A stretch of 64,000 nt of DNA, from positions 431,001 to 495,000 of the forward strand of contig CAJHZI010000536.1 of NCBI GenBank assembly GCA_905160935.1. Reading direction: 5' to 3'. This stretch comes from Enchytraeus crypticus (lineage: Eukaryota > Annelida > Clitellata > Enchytraeida > Enchytraeidae). This document shows positions 33,301-41,214 of the stretch, one piece after another. Position 1 is the first letter of the stretch, and each line of letters begins with the position of its first letter. The notes beneath the pieces were generated by a model. That model saw nothing but the letters and a program-made list of their open reading frames with translations. It was not told the origin of the DNA and did no database searches. The translations under genes were made by a program, and so were the position numbers.

Positions 33301-36059
33301 AACAATTATAATCAATCATTCAATAAAAATTTAACATCAATTTAACCTCGCCACAAGGCAATGTCAGGGACATCTCTTGCAGACTCTATACAAACAGGCG
33401 CCAAAACACCACACGATATGCTGATGATACATATCTCATAGTACCAACATCAAATTTCCATTTAACTGAAGAAGAATTAATGAACTTAGAAAGATACAGC
33501 AAACAATCTACAGCTAAAACAGAAATAAATCTAAGGAAATAATCTTTAAATCACCTAGCTTTTAGCATCAGACAATTGAATTGCCCTACTTAGATGGAAT
33601 GGAACAAGTCTCAAATCTCAAATGTTTGGAGTAACAAGTTCATGTAATTTTTCCTTTTCTTCTCACATATCCAATCTTAAAACCTCATGTTCAAGTAGTA
33701 TTTTTGCTTTATACTCCTTGCGCACAAAAGGTCTATCCAATGAACTCCTTCAGATAGTGTTCCAGGCTTCTACTCTTAGTAAATTACTCTAAGCCTCACA
33801 ATTTTGGTGGGGGTTTACTTCTGATGATTTAAACCACCAAGAAGCATTTTTAAGATGTGCAAAAAAGGCTGGTTTTTATAACAAAGAGCAACTTTTGAGA
33901 ATCTCTACTTGTCAGCTGACAGTAAGCTATTTAGGGCAGTCTGTAATAATCCTGACCACTTGCTGACTCCGCTTATGCCCTCAGTAAACCCACATTCATA
34001 TCAAACCCAAAGAAACCTTGCAAAAAGAAGTTGCGCCATACCAACTAAGCATAGCTCTTTGAATGATAAAAACTTCATAACCGCATGACACTAAGTGATG
34101 CTATAAAACTATAGCTAATTTAATCTTGGCTTAAAATGCATTGTTAGTATTTGCGTTGCTGTGTCATTATCTTCTCGTATGGTGTCATTATCTTCCTATG
34201 AAACCTATCTGCGGCTGTTAGATTGGTTTGAAAATAACAAATATTTATTATATTGTAACATCAAGCTCAGTGGGAGGGCTCTTCCATTATAATTACCATT
34301 TTAACTCACACCTTTGGAGGATAAGTTTTTATCATTAGAATATTATATAATGTCTGTTATGAAACTTTATCTACGAATTAATGGTATTATTGAACTTTCT
34401 ATTTGCTTATTGTTCCATATATGTTTGCACGTATTCTGCGGAATGTCAGATTTCATGTAATAAACGAATATATTACATTATGATGACGACTGAGTGCACA
34501 GAGACCTCAAGTGAAAGCGAGATCAAAATGTGCAAGTCCAAAATCCAAGGCAAGCGGGTCAAAATTTAGACCTATAGCAGAAAGAGCTGAGTATTTAGCT
34601 TGCCAAGGAAACTACCAATACAATTACAAGATCGAAGATCATGTGGCAGAGAGTTCATTTTGTCAGAGCAGAATACATGAAGAGGCATCCAACTATGGCA
34701 GATTTCATAACAAGAATTAAATTGCGAGGTAGCTATTTTATTGAAATTGTGTTTTTTTCTAAACATTCAGATTTTCCAATATGCAAATTTCAAATTCAAA
34801 CATCCTTTTTTAAATTCCAACATCACCAACAAACCAATTGAAACCAATCCTAATTCGAAGTCTTCAAGCGGAGGCCGCACAGAGCTCTCAGATTTTCATT
34901 TTCTAGCCTAACTTGAATAAAACCTTCATTTTTACAAGTGCCTAAACTAAATCAGAACCCAGAAAATTTCATTTATTTATATCCAATATCTATGTTCTCC
35001 CATTTCATCAAAATCATCCACCCCTACAGAAATAACAACATTCTACTAAAAAAAAAAAATTAATGCCCTGGGCTGTAAAGGGCCCTGGGCTAAAAAATAA
35101 GATAAAAGAGACTTTATTTAATTAAAAGTTTTTTAAAAAGCGATTAAAATAATTCCTCTGCACTCTGGGAAGCCGCTTCAGCCAAAGTGCCACTGAAGCA
35201 GACTGCATTGAATCGCTGGAGAGCAATAGACATTCTACTTGTAAAGACAGCTTTCAAAGATTTTATGGAAGAAATGTCATACTATAAAAATCTTAAAGGT
35301 ACATAAATACTGATATTCCAAGTGTTTTCAAATTACCTCTACCACAAGAGTCTCGATACAGGCATATTTCTGCTAAAGCTCCGACAATTCTTTAGCTATG
35401 GACAGGAAAATTTGATACTTTGTGAAAAAACTCAGGCCCAGTATTGCAATTAGAACTAAATTACAAATCTTGGCTTTACCAATGATTAATGTGACTAGAC
35501 ATTCTGTATACTTCCAAATGAATGTTATTGGAATCAACCTGTCAATAGTCACTTTTACATTGCCAATTTTGCATGTAGGTTAAATCTTAGTACAACATAA
35601 TAATACAGCATAAGCCCAACTCAACTAATCGACTTATCCAATGATGCACGCTGGACCTCCTTCACAGCGCTTTGATTATTGGGTTGGTCTACAAAATGTT
35701 TGGAGATAGGGCCAGCCACCGTCCTAAGATCAACGATCAAGAAATATACAATTTACATTTCGGAAGATAAAAAAAATGGGCTCAGACAATCGAAAAGGAT
35801 AAAGTTACTAAATAAATAACACCTTCCAAATACAAAATCATATGCATCAAAATAAACAAATATTCACTAATTCTAATTCTAATCTAAGACTTTAATCGAA
35901 CCTAATCTAAGCAAACGTTTCATACAAACTATATAAATTGCTGCTCTAATACAAATAGACGAATAAATGATAGATTTATTGTAATATTATTACGTACATC
36001 TTCTTCTTGCCTCCCTTTTTTCCTCCTTTAGACAGACGCTTGTTCTTACCGACAGCCAT
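18223..36059 (-). CDS. RPS3A: 40S ribosomal protein S3a (eS1), complete six-exon gene
   Basis: The gene encodes ribosomal protein eS1 of the small cytoplasmic subunit, near the mRNA exit site. Six coding exons on the - strand (35998-36059, 30022-30125, 26391-26578, 24327-24535, 23682-23791, 18223-18350) total 801 bases, giving 266 residues; the human protein has 264. All introns are GT-AG and every junction restores a codon of the conserved protein: [72 protein letters not shown], and [14 protein letters not shown]. The start context is [20 protein letters not shown], the usual basic N-terminus; the C-terminus ends [13 protein letters not shown]-like pyrimidine tract lies 17-27 bases before the ATG, as in other ribosomal protein genes. 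The introns are full of LINE and SINE pieces, and one SINE1 lies only 16 bases past the exon 5 donor. No frame break was seen, so this looks like the expressed gene and not a retrocopy. Confidence 0.96.
18598..18965 (+). repeat. Dispersed repeat R4 (SINE-like)
   Basis: The unit starts GTGTTGTGCTCGGGTGTGG, includes ACTGAGGAAGGCAACGGGAA and CCACTTCAGAA, and ends with a LINE3-like tail (CTACCACTAGGCAGTG, then GAAGAAGAAGAA). A diverged copy lies at 25830-26062 and fragments at 14293 and 17358. Sharing a tail with LINE3 suggests it is mobilised by that LINE's machinery. Confidence 0.65.
18966..19035 (+). repeat. LINE4 tail fragment
   Basis: CCTGACCCTAGTTAAACTGG and GATTTAAGCGAGGATGATG repeat, in the opposite strand sense, the segments at 33004-33060 and 60920-60960. 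It corresponds to the last codons of a LINE ORF ([12 protein letters not shown]). Confidence 0.6.
19036..20220. other. RPS3A intron 5, no feature recognised
   Basis: AT-rich sequence with A/T-runs around 19370-19480. No coding signal or shared repeat was seen. Confidence 0.5.
20221..20935 (+). repeat. LINE3 3' end interrupted by a 5S-derived SINE
   Basis: The LINE3 C-terminal sequence at 20221-20322 (KTMV.TTLSYD-like start, ...GAAACAAGAGGCATTGAA) breaks off and resumes at about 20605 (ATGTGGATCTGGAGAATGG). It then continues through the RGRPR-like region to AAAGCGGAAGACAGAGAAGA and the tail GGGACCTGCCAGTAGGCAGT. The break falls in the middle of GCATTG/AAATGTGGA, which is continuous at 9395-9415. 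The gap is filled by the SINE at 20323-20605. Confidence 0.78.
20323..20605 (+). repeat. SINE3-type: 5S rRNA-derived SINE
   Basis: The head resembles 5S ribosomal RNA: AAAGTTAAGCTGCATCGAAC, then CGGTTAGTACTTTGTGGGTG and ACCACCTTGGAAGACCGAG. These parallel the A box, intermediate element and C box of 5S genes (GAAGTTAAGC, GGTTAGTACT, GGGTGACC). It is followed by a body with CAACGACTACTAATAACCAT and ends near CCTGACCCAGTG. A second copy lies on the - strand at 37808-38078. It is too diverged to be a working 5S gene. Confidence 0.85.
21100..21415 (+). repeat. LINE3 3' end fragment
   Basis: It contains AAAACCTTGGTTTGGACCAT, GGAAACTAGAGGCATCGGAA and GTTAGATGATTTAAAGG, then the tail ATGGACCTGTCAGTAGGCAA. 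It is internally deleted relative to 9286-9735. Confidence 0.75.
21870..22660 (+). pseudogene. CR1/jockey-like LINE reverse transcriptase fragment
   Basis: In shifting frames the sequence reads [20 protein letters not shown] and [11 protein letters not shown], the 'NxxKCKVMHFG...EKDLGV' region after the RT active site. Then come [20 protein letters not shown]-like and [10 protein letters not shown], and [19 protein letters not shown], the usual C-terminal 'ETRRxRGDLIETYKIM' segment. It is frameshifted and has no endonuclease or YADD, so it is a dead 5'-truncated copy. The family differs from LINE1-LINE3. Confidence 0.8.
22661..23520. other. RPS3A intron 5, no feature recognised
   Basis: AT-rich sequence without coding signal. 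Confidence 0.45.
23521..23665 (+). repeat. SINE1 copy beside the RPS3A exon 5 donor
   Basis: An A box-like TGGTGATGTCGG is followed by the B box GGTTCAAATCC and the body ending TTAGCTTTACCAGCTTTTTA. It is antisense to RPS3A and ends 16 bases from the GT of the exon 5 donor (23681). Confidence 0.85.
23682..23791 (-). CDS. RPS3A: RPS3A coding exon 5
   Basis: The acceptor is TTGATTAG and the donor C/GTAAGT. It encodes [20 protein letters not shown] and then [15 protein letters not shown]. If the intron were retained, the frame would run on into the SINE1 sequence and stop at about 23503. Confidence 0.96.
24327..24535 (-). CDS. RPS3A: RPS3A coding exon 4
   Basis: The acceptor is TTGTAG and the donor CT/GTGAGT. 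It encodes [20 protein letters not shown] through [18 protein letters not shown] and VKEFVNK. Confidence 0.96.
25205..25555 (+). repeat. Dispersed repeat R5 (MITE-like)
   Basis: This is the reverse complement, with divergence, of 46640-46935. Matching landmarks are GCTTGAATCACTGTGTTAAG, CGCGCCTGTTTTTGGGCGTT, GCTGCCATTGGCTGAGC, and CCTTGTAGATAATAACCACG followed by CAACATTT. No ORF is present. The terminal structure was not resolved, so a MITE or solo LTR origin is open. Confidence 0.7.
25830..26062 (+). repeat. Dispersed repeat R4, diverged copy
   Basis: ACTGAGGAAGGCACAGTAAA, CCACCTCAGAAGCC and the LINE3-like ending ATGGACCTGTCGCTTGACAG match the 18598-18965 unit. Confidence 0.55.
26391..26578 (-). 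CDS. RPS3A: RPS3A coding exon 3
   Basis: The acceptor is TTGTCTGCAG and the donor CAG/GTAATT. It encodes [19 protein letters not shown] through [17 protein letters not shown], strongly conserved in eS1. Confidence 0.96.
26820..28255 (-). pseudogene. LINE3 endonuclease-RT fragment, decayed
   Basis: On the - strand, the 28070-28250 segment gives [16 protein letters not shown]-like and a Pro-Thr-Ser-Ala-Ser-Glu stretch followed by [11 protein letters not shown], the endonuclease part also seen at 6372-6587. At about 27010-27190 it gives [14 protein letters not shown], the usual 'GKA.G.DDIPAE.LK' motif at the start of LINE reverse transcriptases. The segments between are broken by many frameshifts and stops. 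It lies in RPS3A intron 2 in the same orientation as the gene. Confidence 0.72.
28351..29262 (+). other. Unclassified block with promoter-like features; possible solo LTR
   Basis: The block contains GGGCGGGGCTTAAATAG (28494-28510), a repeated CTGACTGGTGGGCAGCCTGG area, and AATAAATTTAATTTC near 29010, followed by a G/C-richer stretch GAGGCCGGGGCCAATGTTAC. A promoter-like start followed by a polyadenylation-like signal about 500 bases later would fit an LTR. I could not identify matching TG...CA ends, a target duplication or an internal region, so the call is weak. Confidence 0.3.
29263..29315 (-). repeat. LINE2 3' tail fragment
   Basis: AATAATAACAACAGTTTAAC, GTCCATTTCCTCAT and GATGATGTCAGGGACA match the LINE2 terminus at 56580-56640, on the same strand. 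Confidence 0.7.
29316..30021. other. RPS3A intron 2, no feature recognised
   Basis: AT-rich sequence with no coding signal. Confidence 0.45.
30022..30125 (-). CDS. RPS3A: RPS3A coding exon 2
   Basis: It runs from the acceptor after TATCAAG to a donor A/GTTTGT (30021). It encodes [20 protein letters not shown] and then [14 protein letters not shown]. The donor is weak (GTTTGT), but only this junction restores the conserved lysine before IASDG. Confidence 0.93.
30126..31500. other. RPS3A intron 1, no feature recognised
   Basis: AT-rich sequence. No repeat shared with the rest of the window was recognised. Confidence 0.45.
31505..32270 (-). repeat. LINE3 C-terminal region, decayed
   Basis: On the - strand the order is an MKINIKKTN-like segment (about 32050-32090), an RKIKKI... 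stretch, [20 protein letters not shown] (31710-31775), then [18 protein letters not shown] (31625-31690), and the tail TGCCATAGACCTGCCAGTCC (31500-31520). This is the same C-terminal block as at 9286-9735, with more of the preceding RT. Frame breaks are present, including a T-homopolymer at 31780. Confidence 0.72.
32271..33003. other. RPS3A intron 1, no feature recognised
   Basis: No coding signal or shared repeat. Confidence 0.4.
33004..33230 (-). repeat. LINE4 3' end fragment
   Basis: On the - strand, TATCCCAACCCTGGTTAAAC and GGGAATTAAGGGAAGATGATG encode the [12 protein letters not shown]-like ORF end also seen at 60915-61100. The rest (ACGTGTCGTAGAAGGTGACT) is likely part of the same decayed unit. 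Confidence 0.55.
33370..34120 (+). pseudogene. Jockey/CR1-like RT fragment with YADD motif
   Basis: [16 protein letters not shown] at about 33412-33460 is the catalytic F/YADD motif and its following strand. It continues [20 protein letters not shown], then the 'LKCFGVTSS' segment near 33620. Further on, frames broken by indels give CAKKAGFYN and a [19 protein letters not shown]-like C-terminus. It is truncated at its 5' end just before the YADD box. The catalytic pair of aspartates is present, but the protein is not intact. Confidence 0.75.
34125..35990. other. RPS3A intron 1, no feature recognised
   Basis: 1.9 kb of AT-rich sequence with short ORFs only. None has a recognisable motif. Confidence 0.45.
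35998..36059 (-). CDS. RPS3A: RPS3A coding exon 1
   Basis: ATG at 36059-36057, 20 codons plus two bases, donor AT/GTACGT. It encodes [20 protein letters not shown]. Confidence 0.95.
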
Positions 36060-36075
36060 GTTTGCAATACAACAT

Positions 36076-36086
36076 GAGAAAAAGAA
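36076..36086 (-). promoter_or_regulatory. TOP-like pyrimidine tract of RPS3A
   Basis: On the - strand the sequence is TTCTTTTTCTC, preceded by CCGG and located 17-27 bases upstream of the ATG. Animal ribosomal protein mRNAs usually begin at a C within such a tract, which puts their translation under mTOR/LARP1 control. The transcription start is inferred, not shown. Confidence 0.65.
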
Positions 36087-36307
36087 CCGGAATAGGAAAT
36101 AGTTGTCCAACTGTGTTTACCTTAAAAGCAAACTTGATAATTTGAAGAAAAGTTGTTTGGAGAAATGGATTTGCACCAATTCGAGTTTATTTAAGTTAAA
36201 TAATGCAGGAAATCCTCTCCGATCAGCCGTTTATGTAGTCTTTAGCATACTTTTCACATACAGACACATAACATATGTCGACCTGTATTAAAAATAAATA
36301 ACAATTT

Positions 36308-36545
36308 GAGTGCTACAGCCATCAATGACAACATCAAGCACTATTGAGACAAAATCAAGCCAGCGAGCAAAACGAAGGTAAAAAGGCGGTAAAAATTCCA
36401 AAGTCTAGAAAATCAGTCCAAAGTAAACGGAATTAAAGAAAAGGAGGTTCAGACACTGGTCGCAACTCATGGACACTGGATGGAAAAGATAGGTCTTCAA
36501 CTGCCTATGAAACTGCTCATATTAAAGCAAAGCCCCTACGTGATT
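36308..36545 (-). repeat. LINE1 copy D: 3' end only
   Basis: On the - strand it runs from the last LINE1 codons through the 3' UTR (GTCCATGAGTTGCGACC, TTGATTTTGTCTCAATAGTG) to the terminus GTAGCACTCAAATTGTTATT. Its 3' end points toward the RPS3A promoter, about 220 bases away. Confidence 0.88.
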
Positions 36546-37594
36546 CAAACAAAGAAAGTATGTTTACTTTTTCTAGTCCACTGTTTATGTTTGGTGTCCA
36601 CGATAGGTCTATTCATAGTTATAGTTATAGTTATATTCTATTTATAGTTATTACCGAAAAGATCTATTTAGCGAACAAGCGACAAGCTTATTGCCAATTT
36701 TATAACACTCCGATAGAAGCTTCGATTACTAGTTATGGAAAGGGTCCTTATTGCCTAGATTAGTTAATATTCGCTGTTTGGATTCTATTAACCTTTTACG
36801 ACTCTCAACTTCTAATCGACTCGCTAACTGGTAGGCGCGTTAAGTTCGTGGGTGGTCTGTGCGCGCGGTAAAGAGTGTGCTCTGCCATTGGCTGCTATCA
36901 TCAGCTGACATAATATTCCCGCGAGAATTATCAGTGTTTACAACTGTTGGTCATTTTGCTTTATTATTTTGTTTTATTATTTTATTTTGCTGCTTTTTGG
37001 TGAAATAAAGATTATATTTTGCTTTATTATGGTTCCCGTACATGGTAAAAATTAGTGAAATTAATTAATTAATTACCCCTATATGAGTTAAGATATTCAA
37101 TATATAAGAAACAAAAACTGTATTGATATTCTTTTTCAAATTTAATGAATTTATTTTCAACTAGTAGGCTATATAATTAATAGCAGCAATAAAATAACGT
37201 GTTTCAATTTTATTTTATAGGCTATATTTCAATACTGCTGCCATTAAAAAATCCACGTAAGACCTTAATATAACTTAATTATACTGGTTCAGGAAGTCTG
37301 AAAGACTCGTAACTCAACAATGATCTGACACATAATTAGCCCCATTCTAATCTTTTGATGATTATGATAGAGGCTCTATCATAATCATCATAAATATTGT
37401 ATACAAAAGTAGCTCTATCATAGAGCAACTTTTCTATACAATATTTTTAGTATTATTTTCACAGTATTTAATATATTTAATATATACATTCACATTTATG
37501 TTGATTTGTTAGAATAAAATTGACATTAAGCAATCGTATAGTCTAATAATTTCTGATCATTTGATTTTATTAATAAATTCAAGAGTCAATCCTA
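36546..37594. other. Intergenic, nothing certain
   Basis: A GC-richer patch at 36830-36920 (GGTAGGCGCGTTAAGTTCG, GTGCGCGCGGTAAAG, CCATTGGCTGC) resembles the core of repeat R5 and may be a diverged copy. An exact-looking palindrome around CTCTATCATAATCATCATAA occurs near 37370-37430. No ORF of note. Confidence 0.4.
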
Positions 37595-37800
37595 ATAGTC
37601 GAAAACACATCTCTTCCAGTCTTAGATTTAAATCATCTGCCTGACTGTTTATTGATCACTGGACTGGCACCGTTTAGGATCTCTTTTGTTTCTCTTCAGC
37701 TCATGTTTTTCATGTCGTTTACTGGGCTCGATTTGTAGCAACATGTCATGGAGACGTCCCTGACATCATCATTGTATGAGGAAATTAATTTTAAAACTTT
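37595..37800 (+). repeat. LINE2 3' end fragment
   Basis: ATTGATCACTGGACTGGCAC, GACGTCCCTGACATCATC and TGAGGAAATTAATTTTAAAA with a TTATTATTA tail match the LINE2 terminus (56586-56700) in opposite orientation. Confidence 0.75.
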
Positions 37801-37807
37801 ATTATTA

Positions 37808-38078
37808 CATAACGGAACACTGGGTCAGTAAGCACAGATGCTTGCTTAAGGCCCATTTCCTCCTTACTCTCCATGGTTATTAGTAATCATTTTCTTTTTA
37901 TGGCGTATCAATTGCAGCCGGCGGGCATTTAAGACTAACCTTCCATTACCTAGAATTTTTTCCTTCAAAGCTGTCAACACTCGTTCTTCAAAGGTGAACA
38001 CCCACAAAGTACTAACCCAAGCTGATGAAGCTTAACTTCGATTATTGACGCGCAACTAAACCGAATGCGCTAAACCCC
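37808..38078 (-). repeat. SINE3-type: 5S rRNA-derived SINE, copy 2
   Basis: On the - strand the head reads TCGAAGTTAAGCTTCATCAG, TGGGTTAGTACTTTGTGGGT, matching the 5S-like head at 20323. The body continues to CACAGATGCTTGCTTA/CTGACCCAGTG in reverse. Finding the same head-body-tail arrangement twice supports a real SINE family. Confidence 0.85.
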
Positions 38079-38087
38079 GCCGTCATT

Positions 38088-38184
38088 ATTATTTCTAGTA
38101 TTATTTTTATTATCATCATCATTAGCCTTATTAATAAATCAAACATAATCGCAGAATTATGAACACACAGAAACACACACAGAC

Positions 38185-38272
<88 letters not shown>

Positions 38273-38375
38273 GTCTGTGTGTGTTTCTGTGTGTGTATAT
38301 TCTGCGATTATGTTTGATTTATTAATAAGGCTAATGATGATGATGATGATGATAATAAAAATAATACTAGAAATA

Positions 38376-38377
<2 letters not shown>
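38088..38377. repeat. 290-bp near-perfect palindrome with (TA)n centre
   Basis: The left arm (ATTATTTCTAGTATTATTTT ... CACACACAGACAG) and right arm (CTGTCTGTGTGTG ... AATACTAGAAATAAT) are reverse complements over about 100 bases each. Only small GAT-repeat and 1-2 base differences separate them. About 42 TA units form the centre (38187-38270). A single strand could fold into one long hairpin. Confidence 0.95.
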
Positions 38378-38449
<72 letters not shown>

Positions 38450-38480
38450 GGTGAGTAAAAAAGTGATAACACCTGCAAAA
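38378..38480. repeat. (TA)n tract with a mariner-like terminus
   Basis: TA repeats at 38387-38446 are followed by CAGGGTGAGTAAAAAAGTG at 38447, which looks like a Tc1/mariner terminal repeat next to a TA target. The rest of that element is not visible. Confidence 0.55.
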
Positions 38481-39910
38481 AGTTTGAATATCTCAGGATC
38501 AGAATCATGATTAGAAAAGGAAATATATAGTTCTGTGTCGTCTGCATAGAAATGAAAATTTATGAAGGACTGAGCAAGCAGGTAGCTAAGAGGAGTGATA
38601 TATAAAGAGAAGAGCAATGGACCTAACACTGAACCTTGAGGAACACCGCGTAGGAGGGGTAGTTCAGAAGAGCGATTTTGACAACCGATTGTGTGCGACA
38701 TGAGAGATATGATGTGAGAAGGGAAGAAGCAGAATCAGAGATGGCAAAACAAGATTTAAGTCTATTTACTAGAATGCCTTGGTCAATTATATCGAAGGCA
38801 GCAGAGAGATCCAGAAGAACCAAGGCAGAAACCTGTTTACTACTCATGGCCAAGCTAAGATCATTATGTATACGAAGAAGAGCGGTGTCAGTAGAATGAA
38901 ATTTTCTATAGGCAGATAGATAATGAAAGAGAGAAGGGAAGGAATCAAGATGAGCATAAACGGGTATATATTACCTTTTCAAGAAGTTTAGAGATGAAGT
39001 TAAGATTGGAAATAGGACGGTAACTGGAAAGATCATCTTTTGGTAGAGAAGGCGTTTTCAGCAAAGGAGATACAACTGCTTGTTTGAAGGAGGTCGGGAA
39101 GATACCTTCTGAGAGTGAGAGGTTGATTAAGTAAGTAATAGGAGCAACTAAAACATCAATACAGGATTTCAGTAAGCGTGTAGGAATAACATCAAGGCAG
39201 CAAGATGAGTCGGTAGAGCGAAGTATAAAATTGCGTATTTCTTCCGGTTTAGCTGGTTCAAAACTAGAAAGTAGTGGTGGTTCAGGCATATTTACAGAAA
39301 TGAAGTTGTCGGTGTCAATGGAGTTGGAGGGTATAGAGCTACAGAGTTGGGCTATTTTGTCATCGAAAAAGTTGAGAAAAGAGGTAGCAAGAGAAGATGG
39401 TGAGGTGGTAGAGTGACTTGGGAATGGTGCCATCAAGCAGAGAGTCAAGTGCTCCCCATAATTTCTTGGGACAATTTTGATTCTGCGAGATTAGATTTTG
39501 ATAATACAAGCTTTTAGCAGAACTAAAACTGTTGAATGAGTTCAGGTTTATTTAGACTTTTTGTAATAGTTGTGGCAGACATTGAGGCAGCAAGTGGACA
39601 GGTTAGAAAAAGAAGAAACAGGGCCAGGATTCAACTCAACATCGCCTGCTAGAATTAAAAGAAAGGAAAGAAAGAAGTTTAAATGTCGTTTAGAAGTGAG
39701 ATTAAGTGAAACAAAATGAAGATAGGATTTGGAAAAGTATGGCAAAGGTAAAGAATGAAAGCATTGACAAACGGAGGCATGCGGTATAGGTTGGTAAGTG
39801 AGTTTGCATGAGGAAGAAATACGGTCAATGGAACTGCCAGTGAAATGGTTGGTCATTTGTGGAGTAGTGAGGGCTAAAACAAGACAAATTGAAAGAAAGA
39901 GCAATGAAAG
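38480..39910 (-). pseudogene. LINE2 5' half: 2A-containing non-LTR retrotransposon
   Basis: Read on the - strand. The N-terminal part (39904-39548) contains a hydrophobic run, then a 2A-like DVELNPGP motif, then LSTCCLNVCHN, the start of the endonuclease. The endonuclease itself is largely deleted between about 39548 and 39450. Next (39448-38945) comes the segment before the RT with DDKIAQL, CCLDVIPTRLLK, INLSLSEGIFPTSFKQAVV and SYRPISNLNFISKLLEK. RT palm pieces follow: LVLLDLSAAFDIIDQGIL (38800) and [16 protein letters not shown] with [12 protein letters not shown] (38520-38640). The catalytic YADD is intact, but frameshifts occur near 38945 and 38690. The 3' half is missing: after NHDSD the sequence runs into a mariner-like terminus and (TA)n. 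Confidence 0.88.
39620..39643 (-). other. 2A-like ribosome-skipping motif in LINE2
   Basis: The codons GAT GTT GAG TTG AAT CCT GGC CCT encode DVELNPGP, preceded by LLILAG. This matches the D(V/I)ExNPGP consensus of 2A sequences, which make the ribosome skip the Gly-Pro bond and release the upstream peptide. 2A-like sequences are known at the N-terminus of some LINE ORFs in invertebrates. Activity here is inferred from the motif. Confidence 0.85.
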
Positions 39911-40694
39911 TACATCTATAGCATGAAAAATGGGAAATGATTTCTTTCTGTTGGGTGAAGCAGAAAGAAATCAACCAATTAAAGTAAAGGAAAAACATTC
40001 TAGGATAAAAAGGTGTTTAAATATTAGGATCAAAAGCGCGGTAAAAAGTGAAAATTTTAAAACAAATATGTTTAAACCATTACCGTAAATTAGAAGAAAA
40101 TGAATGTATATTAAAATGTAGAAAATTATAAGTAATATAGTAGAGCACAAAAAATGCACAAAACGCCCTTCAAACGGTCATAATTATTTTATATATTATT
40201 ATTCAATTATTATTATAGCACCCAAGCCAATCAGCCGGAAATATTAAAAGTAGTAGATAATTAACGTTTATCTCTTACTCTCAATAGCCTACGAACCATA
40301 ATATTTTACTTAGATAATTTATTCAATTATTCATTTACCGGTTCATTAAATGTTCGAGATATTAGTAGTTTTCTGATCAGCCTTCCATGGAAATCACACG
40401 CTTATTCAGCCCGTAGACTGCCTATAATTTTAATCTCATTAAATCCAGCTTTTATATACTCTAGGCCTATAGGCCCCTACCTTAACACAAAAGGTTAAAG
40501 CGCATTTGAAAATAATTATAAATAATATCTTATAATTTTATTTACTATAAATGTCGATTTTTTGACTAGTTTTCTCTTCTATTAATTAAACGAAAGCAAG
40601 GTTTGAAACATTGTATTAGACCTATATGATATTAATGAACAAAATTATCACATAGATGAACAATAAACGAATAAATGAAACAATTGAGTTTGTA

Positions 40695-40952
40695 TTATGA
40701 ATTTTCATCGTAAGACATTTTAGCTTTGACATTTGCATCAATCTCTCTGAACTGCCATGAAGGAATCGAGTGACGGAGGGACTTCATGGTGTCAGCAAGC
40801 TGCAGCGGAGTCATACACCACGGCGTGTCCCTGATGTTACACCTCAGTTCAACACTGACGACATTGACTGCGTATCCGCTGATCTTAACAACGTGACGGT
40901 TCAGAACAGTGTACTCAACATTGAAGACGCCTGATGACCGGTCTTTACGCAT
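40695..40952 (-). CDS. Putative terminal exon of an unidentified gene
   Basis: An open frame of 85 codons on the - strand starts at ATG directly after TGATGCGTGTAG, a possible acceptor, and ends in TAA at 40697-40695. It is clearly richer in G and C than its surroundings and uses varied third positions, as in real coding sequence. The product includes VVKISGYAVNVVSVELRCN, TPWCMTPLQLADTMKSLR and IPSWQFREIDANVKAKM. I do not recognise the family. No transmembrane segment or signal peptide is evident. Only phase 0 gives an open frame, so if it is a splice-linked exon its partner must end in phase 0. It could also be a short single-exon gene or a retrocopy fragment. Confidence 0.5.
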   Translation of the reverse strand: MRKDRSSGVFNVEYTVLNRHVVKISGYAVNVVSVELRCNIRDTPWCMTPLQLADTMKSLRHSIPSWQFREIDANVKAKMSYDENS

Positions 40953-41214
40953 CTACACGCATCAATAAATCAATCTAAAACTACAGATCGAGTTGATATG
41001 CATCACACATAAAGATTGGTTAGGCTTGTTTCAGTGAAACTTGAAAAACAACTGTGACGCAGTCGGACAACTTATCAATAGGCTACGAGGTCAACACTGT
41101 GTTCTCCGCAAGGCAAAACATATTTGACCTATTAATAACTTATTAATTCTTCAGTTATACATTTCAGTTAGAATATAGGCTACAGTTACATCGTTAAATG
41201 CCACAGCGCGACGG

